Virus record (IMG/VR): IMGVR_UViG_3300035698_005342
Span: 1-29,661 of that record
From: a virus
Length of the DNA stretch: 29,661 nucleotides
Reading direction: 5' to 3' (one strand)
Every line of letters starts with the position of its first letter. The stretch's first letter is position 1. The notes beneath the pieces are model-generated. The model was not told the origin of the DNA. It made no database searches and saw only the letters and a program-made list of their open reading frames with translations. Made by a program: the position numbers and the translations under genes. Below are positions 7,168-15,811 of this stretch, piece after piece.

Positions 7168-7340
7168 TGGGACAAAATATAAGTGCTTCACAGGATGGTG
7201 GTATTAATATTGGTGTTTCGCAGACAGACCCAGTAGTGGTGGGAGGCTGGACGCATATAATAAATACCATATCTGCAGCCAATCTGTCTAAAGTCAATAC
7301 TATCGCAAAAGCTAATATAGCAAAAATAAATACAATTTAA
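7167..7340 (+). CDS. Small virion-associated protein with KINTI-type repeats
   Basis: A 57-residue protein beginning on the stop codon of the beta-helix gene (TAATG). The N-terminal half is Gly/Ser-rich. The C-terminal half is a degenerate repeat, 'LSKVNTIAKANIAKINTI', in which units of about eight residues (x-I/V-N-T-I-A-K-A-N) recur. Similar short repeats are seen in tail or fibre proteins of many phages. It closes the decoration/fibre block just before the promoter of the sugar cassette. Its function is probably structural, perhaps as a small companion of the beta-helix protein. Confidence 0.6.
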   Translation: MGQNISASQDGGINIGVSQTDPVVVGGWTHIINTISAANLSKVNTIAKANIAKINTI

Positions 7341-7341
7341 C

Positions 7342-7370
7342 TTGACAAGCGGGCATTTTTAGTGTATACT
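7342..7370 (+). promoter_or_regulatory. Sigma70-type promoter of glycan cassette
   Basis: A perfect -35 box TTGACA (7342-7347), a 17-base spacer and a -10 box TATACT (7365-7370, one mismatch to TATAAT). It sits in one of the few real intergenic gaps, 40 bases before the first glycosyltransferase gene. Transcription would begin near 7377. Confidence 0.75.
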
Positions 7371-7383
7371 TAAGGGGAATTTG

Positions 7384-7413
7384 ATGAAACGTAAAACACG
7401 GAGGGCACAGTGA
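7384..7413 (+). CDS. Nine-codon leader ORF
   Basis: ATG at 7384 opens a nine-residue basic peptide (MKRKTRRAQ) ending in a TGA that overlaps the GTG start of the big glycosyltransferase (GTGA). The SD of that gene (GGAGGG, 7400-7405) lies inside this mini-ORF. It could couple or tune translation of the first cassette gene; because the predicted transcript start is only about 7 bases upstream, it may be poorly translated or a chance ORF. Confidence 0.3.
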   Translation: MKRKTRRAQ

Positions 7414-10400
7414 AACCACGAATACTCATAGTCAGCGATTCCCCATTATTGCATACTGGAATGGGCGTTGCACATTACCAGATTGCAGGACGTCTTTACA
7501 ACATGGGTAAGTATGAAATTGCATCATTTGGTTGGTTCTCGCATACGGCAGAATCACGTGGCATGAAATGGGAGTTGCCATGGAAGCAATACACAACAAG
7601 CAATCATAGCAAACCATATGGACACCCTGAAAATTACCCTAAAGACCCTGCTTGGGGAACAAGCCCTGCAACAAAGATTATAAACGAATTTCAGCCAAAT
7701 GTAGTTATACTTATAGCAGACCATTGGATGGGCGACTACTGGTATGATATGCCAGAAAGAGATAAGTTCAAGCTTATACATGAATTCCCAATAGATGGAG
7801 CGCCAGTTCCTTCTGACTGGGTAAAAAACATCAAGCGAGCAGACCTTCCTATTGTGATGACTAGATTTGCAGAAAAAGCCATACACGATAGAGACCCATA
7901 TTGTACGCTCGAAGTTAATCCTAGGGGTCTTGATGTTGGCGTGTTTACTCCTCAGCATTTTAGTAGACCAAAGGACTTAATTCGCAAACAGTTTATGCCA
8001 GAGGCTGTGGGACGTTTTGTAGTAGGAGTTTTTGATAGATACCAAGATAGAAAGCAGATTGGAAGGGCAGTAGAGGGATTTGCTAAGTTCATGAAGAGTG
8101 GTCGACATGACAATTGCGACCTTTATCTGCATATGGACTTCAATGACTCTGCTAGTATTCAACAAGGAAAGACTCTCGTTGGAAGAGATGGAATCCTGAA
8201 GCGTTATAACATAGATGGAAAAGTTCTTTTTAAGAAAGGAATGACAGTAGAGCGTGGTGTTGATGTGAGTGAGCTAGCTGCGCTATATAACTGTTGTGAT
8301 GTTAAGCTCTCGGCATCACAAGGTGAAGGATTTGGACTGACAACTACCGAGGCAATGGCATGTGGAGTTCCTTGCGTAGCAACCAACTATACATCATTTC
8401 CTGAGTTCTTTGCTGATGGAAGAGGACTTCTTGCTGACGTAAAGACAACTATTACTGGAATGTATAATGTAGAGCGTGCGCTTGTCGATACTGAACATAT
8501 ATCTGAACTGTTGGAGAAGTTGTATCGTTCGCCCCAATTACGTCTACAAATTGGGAGAAAAGCTGCAGAGTGGGCGCAAACTCTTGATTGGAATTCAAAC
8601 ATTCAAAACTGGGACAATTACATACAACGTGTTTTAAAGGGTACACAATATAGAATAATAGAGAAAAGAAGAGATAAGAAGCCTGAACAGATAGAGAAAA
8701 ACGTCAACATTCAAGGTGCCGTATACGAAAATACAGGTTTTTCTATAGTTACAAGAAATTTAGCACTTGCTCTAGATAGACAGGGTGTAGATGTTAGCGT
8801 AGAGCCAAGAGTTCCAGAGCTTGGTAAGACGTTTAATGTTGAGCCCAAACTGTCAGAGCTTGTAAATAAGGGCAAAAATAAAGTTTTTGAGATTATCAAT
8901 CACATGGGAGATGAACAGGTTAAGCGTCTTGCTGAAAGCGATGCTCTATACAGAATAGCGTATTTTCCATGGGAACTGTCAAACATAAAAAACTCATGGG
9001 TTGATGCTCTCAACAGAGATGCGGATGCAGTATGGTGTAACTCTAAGTTCACTGCAGATATATACAAGAACGCTGGAGTGCAAGAAGATAAGATAGCTGT
9101 AATACCTAATGGCGTGTGCTTACCACGACTAACAGAAGAAGAAATAAAGGAAGTTAAGCGTGACGAAAGATATACCTTCTTGATGGTTGGCAATCTTGGA
9201 GACATACGAAAGAACACTAAGACTCTTATTCAGGCATACATGAACACGTTTACGTCTGATGATGACGTGAAACTCGTGCTAAAGTCTCAACCAGGTCACT
9301 TAAATAGCGACCCAACGTCTAATATAGAGTTTTTATCGCGTGGCTTAAAGAATCCACCTGCAGTAGACGTTATACACGCAAATTTAAGCGACAGAGAGCT
9401 TGCAGAGCTGTTCTACAAGTCTGACTGCTATGTAACAACGTCTCACGCAGAGGGGTTTTGTCAACCAATACTCGAAGCTTGTTCTAGGGGGATTCCAGTC
9501 ATAGCTCCTGCATATGGTGGGTATTTAGATTTTGCAACACAGGGAATGTTCTTTGGGGTAATGTCAAAGCTTGAAGATGCGTCAGAATCTCCTGTATACA
9601 ATACCAATGCACAATGGGTGTACGTTGATTATGGTGAGCTGTGCAAGACGATGAAAGAAGTCTTTAATGAGAAAATAAGACCCGATGGTGTAAGCTGTGT
9701 TGAATCTTTTACATGGAAAAACTCAGCAACAAAGGCTTTGTCTGAAATGGGCAAAATTGTAGAACGTTGCTCAAGTCCAAGACTTAAGGTGTTTTATAGA
9801 AACTTTGCTACTAATTTATGGAATAACGACAATAGAAGCAATCTTATAAGATATGCGCCATCTGATGTTATTTTCGTTAATGATATTAATGACGCTGATT
9901 TGCAAATTGTAGACATAACGCGCTTGAGTGACAGAAACAACATAAAGCACAAGAACTATATAGCGTTGTTCCATTGTTTTGGAGAATGGTCAGAGGAAAA
10001 ACATGAAGACTATCTTGACATCTTCAAGAACGCAGTAATGGTATACTCTCATCTCGACTTAAGCGAGTTTGGAGATAAGATAAATTATACAAGAGGGCCA
10101 TGGGGCGTAGATGAAGATATTTTCTATCGCTCTTCTGGATATGGTAAACAGTTTATGATAGTTACGACTGGTACAATAGCTGAAACTGAAGGAATATCAG
10201 AATGTGTCGCAGCGTGCGATGCTCTAGGCGGAAGATTAATGCATATAGGCAGAAATCTTGGATACAAAAATAAAAGCTACGAAAATGCAGTCAATCTAAC
10301 GCAAACACAGATGCAGACAATGTACAATTCTAGCTTTTTCGTTAATGGCATGCGTCGTGTCGAAGGGTTTGAAAAGCCAGTCATTGAAGGTGCGCTGTGT

Positions 10401-10637
10401 GGTGCAAGACCAATATGCTTCGATACTCCACTGTTTAGACATTGGTATAAAGACATACCAGTGTATGTAGAAGAAGCTGAGTTTAATGTTACTGCAAGCA
10501 ATATCGTAGATAGATTAAGAGAGAAATACAGACCCATAACAGATGATGAGATTAGTTATCTCAAGAAAAAGTTTTCTTGGGTAAGAGTTGCGAAGAATTT
10601 CTGGGAACATGCAATGAAATGTGAGGAGAGTAAATAA
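7410..10637 (+). CDS. Triple-domain GT-B glycosyltransferase
   Basis: The protein has 1075 residues and contains three glycosyltransferase-like modules. Module 1 (about 1-415) is GT4-like, starting 'ILIVSDSPLLHTGMGV', with an E-x7-E motif at E306/E314 inside 'GEGFGLTTTEAMACG'. Module 2 (about 430-790) is also GT4-like, with 'HAEGFCQPILEACSRG' and E681/E689. Module 3 (about 795-1075) is more divergent but keeps E985/E993 in 'VEGFEKPVIEGALCGARP'. The E-x7-E pair binds the sugar-nucleotide donor in GT4 enzymes, so all three could be active and add successive sugars. The GTG start is supported by GGAGGG 4 bases upstream. It is the first gene behind the cassette promoter. There is no membrane segment, so it is probably cytoplasmic. 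Confidence 0.8.
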   Translation: MKPRILIVSDSPLLHTGMGVAHYQIAGRLYNMGKYEIASFGWFSHTAESRGMKWELPWKQYTTSNHSKPYGHPENYPKDPAWGTSPATKIINEFQPNVVILIADHWMGDYWYDMPERDKFKLIHEFPIDGAPVPSDWVKNIKRADLPIVMTRFAEKAIHDRDPYCTLEVNPRGLDVGVFTPQHFSRPKDLIRKQFMPEAVGRFVVGVFDRYQDRKQIGRAVEGFAKFMKSGRHDNCDLYLHMDFNDSASIQQGKTLVGRDGILKRYNIDGKVLFKKGMTVERGVDVSELAALYNCCDVKLSASQGEGFGLTTTEAMACGVPCVATNYTSFPEFFADGRGLLADVKTTITGMYNVERALVDTEHISELLEKLYRSPQLRLQIGRKAAEWAQTLDWNSNIQNWDNYIQRVLKGTQYRIIEKRRDKKPEQIEKNVNIQGAVYENTGFSIVTRNLALALDRQGVDVSVEPRVPELGKTFNVEPKLSELVNKGKNKVFEIINHMGDEQVKRLAESDALYRIAYFPWELSNIKNSWVDALNRDADAVWCNSKFTADIYKNAGVQEDKIAVIPNGVCLPRLTEEEIKEVKRDERYTFLMVGNLGDIRKNTKTLIQAYMNTFTSDDDVKLVLKSQPGHLNSDPTSNIEFLSRGLKNPPAVDVIHANLSDRELAELFYKSDCYVTTSHAEGFCQPILEACSRGIPVIAPAYGGYLDFATQGMFFGVMSKLEDASESPVYNTNAQWVYVDYGELCKTMKEVFNEKIRPDGVSCVESFTWKNSATKALSEMGKIVERCSSPRLKVFYRNFATNLWNNDNRSNLIRYAPSDVIFVNDINDADLQIVDITRLSDRNNIKHKNYIALFHCFGEWSEEKHEDYLDIFKNAVMVYSHLDLSEFGDKINYTRGPWGVDEDIFYRSSGYGKQFMIVTTGTIAETEGISECVAACDALGGRLMHIGRNLGYKNKSYENAVNLTQTQMQTMYNSSFFVNGMRRVEGFEKPVIEGALCGARPICFDTPLFRHWYKDIPVYVEEAEFNVTASNIVDRLREKYRPITDDEISYLKKKFSWVRVAKNFWEHAMKCEESK

Positions 10638-11698
10638 TGGGCAATTTAACTACATGGGCGTCAGACAAAAGCTTTGCGTTTCTTTCTCCATATAATACGC
10701 CTAGAGGAGGAAAAAACTTTGAGATAATTAATGGAATAACTGGAGTTCCATATACGTTCAAAGAAGAAGGCGCTGATTATTACTGGTATCATGATATTAA
10801 AAATCTCCCTCATGGAGAGCTTGTTGAGATATTCAATAAATATGACTATTGGATATATCCTGTTTTTCCAGAATACTTTGACATGCTGATTAGCATAAGA
10901 GATGAGTATAAAGGTAAGGTCATAGGTGTGACTGACATACAGACTCATGTACTAAGTTATTGGCCATTAAAAGATGTAGCTCTATTCGTTCAGGCGATAA
11001 ACTGTTACGACGCTGTGATGTCAACCAACGCAGATGAGGTTGAAACGTTTCGAGGGTGTCTAAAGGACAAGAATAAAATAGCATACACTGGTTGGTCGAT
11101 GTATCCAGAGAAGATACACAGCGACTATTATAAGACCAAGAACGAGAGAGACAAAAATCTAATAAGTGTTGGGATATCAAATCCTGGTGACTTCAATAGA
11201 GACCTAATGACGAACTTAACAGCGTATAACAGGTTGAAAGAGAAGAATCCAGACATTAAAGGCTTTATGTATTATGTCACTCCTAATAAAATTGTTGGGT
11301 TGAAGAAGGTAATTAACTCGATGGGTGTACGTGACTTTTCGCTCATAACAGAGCTTCCATATAAACGTGCGCTTGAGTATCTGGCAAAGTCATATATCGC
11401 CATACATCTTTATACATTTAAAGTTGTTGGTAGGTTGGCTCAAGATTGTGCTGCGCTTGGGATACCAATGGTTGGAACTATAGCAAATCTGCCAAATAGA
11501 GTATGCTTTACTAAGTGTAGCGTTATGGATTATGACATAAATACATCTGTTGAGATTGCAGACAGGCTTCTCAACGACGATAGTTTCTGGATGGATGTAT
11601 CTGAGAATGCAAAAGATAGAGCGTATAAGTTTTATGGGCTAGATGCTACAAGAGAGAGAATTTTTAAGCTGCTTACAGATTGTGGAATCATATCATGA
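10637..11698 (+). CDS. GT-B-like glycosyltransferase, motif-poor
   Basis: The protein has 353 residues. The N-terminal half carries unusual aromatic-rich strands ('YDYWIYPVFPEYFDMLISI'). The C-terminal half resembles the donor-binding domain of GT4 enzymes, with 'LITELPYKRALEYLAKSYIA' followed by 'DCAALGIPMVGT', the place where an E-x7-E motif normally sits. The first glutamate is not recognisable (the segment reads K-V-V-G-R-L-A-Q-D), so it may use a different mechanism or act as a partner of the other transferases. It begins on the stop codon of the triple-domain enzyme and ends overlapping the next gene by ATGA, so it is part of one operon. Confidence 0.65.
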   Translation: MGNLTTWASDKSFAFLSPYNTPRGGKNFEIINGITGVPYTFKEEGADYYWYHDIKNLPHGELVEIFNKYDYWIYPVFPEYFDMLISIRDEYKGKVIGVTDIQTHVLSYWPLKDVALFVQAINCYDAVMSTNADEVETFRGCLKDKNKIAYTGWSMYPEKIHSDYYKTKNERDKNLISVGISNPGDFNRDLMTNLTAYNRLKEKNPDIKGFMYYVTPNKIVGLKKVINSMGVRDFSLITELPYKRALEYLAKSYIAIHLYTFKVVGRLAQDCAALGIPMVGTIANLPNRVCFTKCSVMDYDINTSVEIADRLLNDDSFWMDVSENAKDRAYKFYGLDATRERIFKLLTDCGIIS

Positions 11699-12729
11699 AT
11701 AGTGTGCTATTGCGTGGCGAGGTTGGAGATAATCAGTCTTGTGGTATTGTAAATATTGGATTAACTGTAGGATTTGAAGCAAACTTTGTTGAAGTATCTG
11801 TTGACCCTAAGTCAATGTATGCGTCAGCGCCTAAATTTGTGCTTGAAAGAGTGCATCGAAAGCTAGACATAGATACGTTGATAGACCATGGACTTCCACA
11901 TCAGATGAATGGTTTAGGAAAGAATAGACCATGGAGAAGAGTTGCTCTTAACTTTTGGGATTCAGACTTATTCACAAAAGAGGCAGCAGACTGCTTGAAT
12001 GAGTTTGCTGACCACGTGATAGTACATAGCGAATTTACTAAAAAAGCCGCACTTGACGCTGGTGTAGAAAAGCATATAGCAGTTGGTGCTGCAGGTATAT
12101 TCAAGGAAAACTATAAGTTTCCAGACAGAAGAAATAGAGACAAGTTTAGATTCGTATTTACTGGCGTAGCGCAGGGGCGCAAGGGTACGCAAGAGGCAAT
12201 TTCAGCATTTGAGGAAGTATTGGCAGATAAGGACGATGTTGAGCTAATAGTAAAAAGCAACTCTTGGGGTAAGGTGGATGAGTACACAGTTAAAGCAAAG
12301 AACGTTATACGCATATATGAAGAATTTCCTCGTCAGACCTTTATTGATTTCATGGCTAGTTGTGACTGTTTCGTGTGTCCAACTAAAGGCGACTCGTTTA
12401 TGTTTCCAGGTCTTGAGGCTATGGCTTGTGGTCTGCCACTTATCATTACCAACTTTGGTGGACCAACCCAATACTGTAATGATGACACTGGGTATCCTAT
12501 TAAGTACTCATTGGTTGATTGTGGTTACCTGGCTGGTCACCAAGCTGAACCAGATTTTGCTCATTTAGCAGAAACAATACTGCACGTATATAATAACAGG
12601 GAAGAAGCTTACGCTAAAGGCGACTATGGCTGGCAGTGGGGTCAAATGCATTGGGATTGGAGAGACGATACGAAACGTTTAATTAACCAGTTGGAGGTCA
12701 CCGATGAGCAGATTATTAGCAGGAGATGA
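11695..12729 (+). CDS. GT4-like glycosyltransferase
   Basis: I place the start at 11695, where ATG overlaps the previous TGA (ATGA), rather than at an earlier in-frame ATG at 11680; this gives 344 residues. It shows typical GT4 features: 'HVIVHSEFTKKAAL' in the N-terminal domain, 'FRFVFTGVAQGRKGTQEAI' at the start of the C-terminal domain, and 'GDSFMFPGLEAMACGLPLII', where the first glutamate of E-x7-E is replaced by Asp. It probably transfers a sugar from a nucleotide donor in the cytoplasm. The last 26 bases overlap the following methyltransferase gene. Confidence 0.75.
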   Translation: MNSVLLRGEVGDNQSCGIVNIGLTVGFEANFVEVSVDPKSMYASAPKFVLERVHRKLDIDTLIDHGLPHQMNGLGKNRPWRRVALNFWDSDLFTKEAADCLNEFADHVIVHSEFTKKAALDAGVEKHIAVGAAGIFKENYKFPDRRNRDKFRFVFTGVAQGRKGTQEAISAFEEVLADKDDVELIVKSNSWGKVDEYTVKAKNVIRIYEEFPRQTFIDFMASCDCFVCPTKGDSFMFPGLEAMACGLPLIITNFGGPTQYCNDDTGYPIKYSLVDCGYLAGHQAEPDFAHLAETILHVYNNREEAYAKGDYGWQWGQMHWDWRDDTKRLINQLEVTDEQIISRR

Positions 12730-13291
12730 TGGAACGGAATTCAATTACGACGCTAGTGGAAGAATTAAACTTGCATTTGGAACGGGTCATATCGACATGC
12801 ATAAACAAGGATACATCAATGTTGATATACGCTCCTTTCCTCATATTGACGTACAGTGTGATTTAAGCAAGAAACTGCCATTAAAAGATGACTATGCTGA
12901 CGAGATATTGGCACATTCGTTGCTTGAACACTTTCCAATGGGCGACTATGACAATATAGCAAGACCATATGCAAATACAATAAGAATTCTCAAAGAATGG
13001 ATTAGAGTTCTCAAGCCAGAAGGGGTATTGATATTAAAGGTTCCAAACATAAAAGGTCTGGCGAGTTGTTACTTAAACAACAAAATTGAGATATTTGAGT
13101 TTTTTAATTATCTATATGGTGGTCAAGATTATCCTGAAAATACACACTTGGCTGGGTTTGACACAAAAACTATGCAATTCTGTCTGCACATAGCCGGGTT
13201 TTCACATATAGACTTCAAGCATGCGCATAATGATGATGGAAATTTTGATGAACTTTCAGATTGGGAAATGAGGGTGGTGGCTGAAAAATGA
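12704..13291 (+). CDS. SAM-dependent methyltransferase (type 11-like)
   Basis: A 195-residue class I methyltransferase. It has 'KLAFGTGHIDM' (motif I, a little altered from the usual GxGxG), 'YINVDIRSFPHIDVQCDLSK' (motif II region with the acidic SAM-ribose contact), 'ADEILAHSLLEHF' and 'EWIRVLKPEGVLILKVPN' (post-motif strand), followed by a C-terminal beta strand. This is the layout of small Methyltransf_11-type enzymes that modify sugars or lipids in surface-glycan clusters. GGAGG lies just upstream of the ATG. It differs from the other three methyltransferases of the cassette and could act on a different position of the glycan. Confidence 0.75.
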   Translation: MSRLLAGDDGTEFNYDASGRIKLAFGTGHIDMHKQGYINVDIRSFPHIDVQCDLSKKLPLKDDYADEILAHSLLEHFPMGDYDNIARPYANTIRILKEWIRVLKPEGVLILKVPNIKGLASCYLNNKIEIFEFFNYLYGGQDYPENTHLAGFDTKTMQFCLHIAGFSHIDFKHAHNDDGNFDELSDWEMRVVAEK

Positions 13292-13812
13292 GACCTGCAT
13301 TAAATAGGGCAAGAGACATACTCAGAGATAAGGTTACAAATGAATTTAGTGACAACGTTATTGGAGCTGAAATAGGAGTTTTAAGAGGTGAAAATGCTAG
13401 AGAGATTCTTAGAGAATGGAGTCAAGTATCGCATCTCTATTTAATGGAAATCAAACCTATGGATAGCAAAAGCTCTATGATTGCTGTTGAAAATTTACGT
13501 GAATGGCAAAAGAGAACTGCATGGATAATTGGAGATTCTTCTGTGACAGGACTGAATTTTAATAACAATTATTTTGATTTCGTATACATAGATGGTGGTC
13601 ATACACACGACCCTGTGTCTGCTGACATAAAAACATATTGGGGAAAAGTAAAGTCTGGTGGAGTGTTGTGTGGACATGATTACAATGTTGAGTGGGAGGA
13701 CCCACGAGAAGGAGTTGTTAAGGCTGTCGATGAATTTGTTGCAAGATACAATTTGTATCTATGGACAAAAACTGATGGAAGTTCAAGCGATTGGGTGGTA
13801 GTGAAACCATGA
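13288..13812 (+). CDS. SAM-dependent methyltransferase (Mtf_24-like), copy 1
   Basis: A 174-residue protein, the first of three paralogues that all begin M-R-P. It shows 'IGAEIGVLRGENAREIL' (SAM-binding loop), 'LYLMEI' (motif II) and 'FDFVYIDGGHTHDPVSADI' with D102, then 'GGVLCGHDY'. This is the compact Methyltransf_24/CmcI-like pattern, whose members methylate hydroxyl groups of sugars and antibiotics and often need a metal ion held by Asp/His residues such as those in 'DGGH' and 'GHD'. It starts on the previous stop (ATGA) and ends overlapping the next copy. Confidence 0.75.
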   Translation: MRPALNRARDILRDKVTNEFSDNVIGAEIGVLRGENAREILREWSQVSHLYLMEIKPMDSKSSMIAVENLREWQKRTAWIIGDSSVTGLNFNNNYFDFVYIDGGHTHDPVSADIKTYWGKVKSGGVLCGHDYNVEWEDPREGVVKAVDEFVARYNLYLWTKTDGSSSDWVVVKP

Positions 13813-14354
13813 GACCCTGCTTTGTAGAATTTCAAAGAAGCAAATATGCAAATATTGTTGGAGCTGAAATTGGCGTGCATAGAGGTATTCACGCAATGGA
13901 TATAGTACAAAATTTGCCAAATCTTAAGAAGCTGTACTTGGTTGACCCTTACGTTATTGGTGGAGCATTTGATGGCGATAGAAAGAAAGAAAAAGAAGAA
14001 GCGCGTACTAAGCTCAATGAATTTGCAGATAAAAGACAATGGTTGTATGAAACATCTGAAGATGCCTCTAGAACTTTTGATGATAACTACTTTGATTTTG
14101 TTTATATAGATGGAGACCATTCATATGATGCTGTTTTACTTGACTTACGCTTGTGGTGGAGTAAAATTAAACATAATGGCATGATAGCTGGTCACGATTT
14201 TGACATTAAACACCACCCAGGAGTTCATAGAGCTGTATTGGATTTTGTTAATGGAACGAACTGTACTTTAAATATTCATTGTTATTTTCCACGTCCACAC
14301 AAGAAGCAGTCTACGAGTAGCGATTGGTGGATTTTTAAAGATAGCGAGGCGTGA
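13809..14354 (+). CDS. SAM-dependent methyltransferase (Mtf_24-like), copy 2
   Basis: I choose ATG 13809, overlapping the previous TGA, because it gives the same M-R-P beginning as the two paralogues; an ATG at 13791 would add six unrelated residues. The protein has 181 residues. It carries 'VGAEIGVHRGIHAMDIV', 'LYLVDPY' and 'FDFVYIDGDHSYDAVLLDL' with D101, then 'GMIAGHDFD'. A Lys/Glu-rich insertion lies around residues 57-70. It is probably a sugar O-methyltransferase. It arose by duplication of copy 1 or a common ancestor, and the adjacency suggests two methyl groups on the same glycan or on different sugars. Confidence 0.75.
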   Translation: MRPCFVEFQRSKYANIVGAEIGVHRGIHAMDIVQNLPNLKKLYLVDPYVIGGAFDGDRKKEKEEARTKLNEFADKRQWLYETSEDASRTFDDNYFDFVYIDGDHSYDAVLLDLRLWWSKIKHNGMIAGHDFDIKHHPGVHRAVLDFVNGTNCTLNIHCYFPRPHKKQSTSSDWWIFKDSEA

Positions 14355-14986
14355 TGTTGCGTGCCATATTATTCGACATAGATGGCGTTCTTGTTGACGC
14401 AGATAGGTTGCATTTTGATTGTTTTGCACGAGCATTATCAACTAAAGGCATACATCAATCGTGGGAAGAACATAATAAGTTCTACAAGGGAATGTCAACG
14501 CGCACAAGGCTTTCTCTAATTGGTGGCATGTGTGGATTGACGCAGAAAGAACAAGACAAGTTGTGGGAGTTAAAGCAAGAGTATTCAAATACTACTTTTG
14601 ATAAAATTACACCTAATAAAGAAAAAATAGACATGCTTTCAACTCTACGCAAGAAATATAAGCTTGTTGCGTGTTCAAATGCGAACAGAGACAACGCTAA
14701 ACACATGCTTGTTGCATCTGGGTGTATATCATTTCTTGAATTCTTTTTGAGCAGTAGCGATGTAGAGCATGACAAGCCCGACCCTGAGATATACACAACG
14801 GCACTAAACAGACTTGGTTTTTCACCAAATGAATGTTTGGTTGTAGAGGATTCTGCATTAGGTATGGAAGCTGCAAATAATGCTGGATGTCATTTGTGCG
14901 CAGTAGAAGAATATTCTGATGTAACATTGAAACGCTTAAACGATACAATACGCTCCATAGAGAGAAACAATGATAATGAGAAATGA
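14354..14986 (+). CDS. HAD-family phosphatase/phosphomutase-like hydrolase
   Basis: The protein has 210 residues from ATG 14354 (GTG at 14351 is an alternative; GAGG upstream suits either). It has all HAD motifs: 'FDIDGVLVD' with nucleophile D8 and D10, the motif II segment 'ACSNAN', K141 in 'HDKPDPEIY', and E165-D166 in 'VVEDSALGMEAANNAGC'. With the cap helices after motif I this is the beta-phosphoglucomutase-like subclass. In this cassette it could remove a phosphate from a sugar phosphate (the step GmhB performs in heptose pathways) or isomerise one. GmhB itself belongs to a different HAD subclass, so that equivalence is only a guess. Confidence 0.8.
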   Translation: MLRAILFDIDGVLVDADRLHFDCFARALSTKGIHQSWEEHNKFYKGMSTRTRLSLIGGMCGLTQKEQDKLWELKQEYSNTTFDKITPNKEKIDMLSTLRKKYKLVACSNANRDNAKHMLVASGCISFLEFFLSSSDVEHDKPDPEIYTTALNRLGFSPNECLVVEDSALGMEAANNAGCHLCAVEEYSDVTLKRLNDTIRSIERNNDNEK

Positions 14987-14992
14987 TAGATT

Positions 14993-15796
14993 ATGATAGG
15001 AGTAGTATTTGTTAATTACACTGATGAGCAATATATTGCAGGTCGCCAGGCAATGTCACTGCGCTGTCTTAAATCGTTAATCAAAAGTACTGAAAATAAT
15101 GATTGCAGAATTGTAGTAGTAGACAATGGTGGAAAAGGTGAAACTGGTCTTCTTAGAGAAGAATTTTGCAACCTACTTAATGACAAGAAAATTCATGCGT
15201 ATATTTCATTTGATGGCAATAGGGGTCTTGGGTATGCAAGAAATCTTGGCAAGACAATCCTAGACGAAGAATGTGCTTATGTCAAGATATACCCTCCTGA
15301 TTATTATGTCTTTACAGATAATGACTTTTTCTATAGACAAGACTGGCTTGATGTTGCCGTTAAGGTGTATGAAAGATTTAAGTGTCTATGCCCAGTTCTT
15401 TCATTCTATAATAATTCGTCAGGAAGTCATATTCCAAGAGGAATATTTACACATTCAACATCCAATGCTTATCAGATTGGATTGAGTGGTTCAGCTCCTG
15501 GTGGATGTTGGATGATGGATGACAATGCAACGAAGATATTTGAAAAACTTCCAACAAATAAACGTTGTGGCAACGAAGATTGGCACGTAATATACGCGAT
15601 GCAAGAGAAAAAGAAAAAGTTCTTAGTTATGGAAGGGCTTGTGAGGCATGTTGGTCTAGGGTATTCTATGTGGCTTGGTGAACTCCCAACATACAAAGCA
15701 CACAAACGACACATAGACGAAGTTAGCGACAAGTACGGTCTGATTTTAGATGCTGATGGTAATGATGTTGAAGAAACTACAAAAAATATAAAGTAA
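14993..15796 (+). CDS. GT2-like glycosyltransferase, copy 1
   Basis: A 267-residue GT-A fold enzyme. It starts 'MIGVVFVNYTDEQYIAGRQA', with 'RIVVVDNGG' (nucleotide-binding strand) and 'GNRGLGYARN' (GT2 donor loop), a metal-binding D-x-D equivalent 'FTDNDFFYRQDW' (D109-N-D111), and 'GGCWMMDD' later, with a final 'NEDWHVIYAMQEKKKKFLVM' containing the acidic E-D pair that usually acts as catalytic base. No membrane segment is present. It is the first of three paralogues (16354, 17687). It probably transfers a sugar to a growing glycan in the cytoplasm. Confidence 0.75.
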   Translation: MIGVVFVNYTDEQYIAGRQAMSLRCLKSLIKSTENNDCRIVVVDNGGKGETGLLREEFCNLLNDKKIHAYISFDGNRGLGYARNLGKTILDEECAYVKIYPPDYYVFTDNDFFYRQDWLDVAVKVYERFKCLCPVLSFYNNSSGSHIPRGIFTHSTSNAYQIGLSGSAPGGCWMMDDNATKIFEKLPTNKRCGNEDWHVIYAMQEKKKKFLVMEGLVRHVGLGYSMWLGELPTYKAHKRHIDEVSDKYGLILDADGNDVEETTKNIK

Positions 15797-15811
15797 CTAC
15801 CAGGAGACGCA

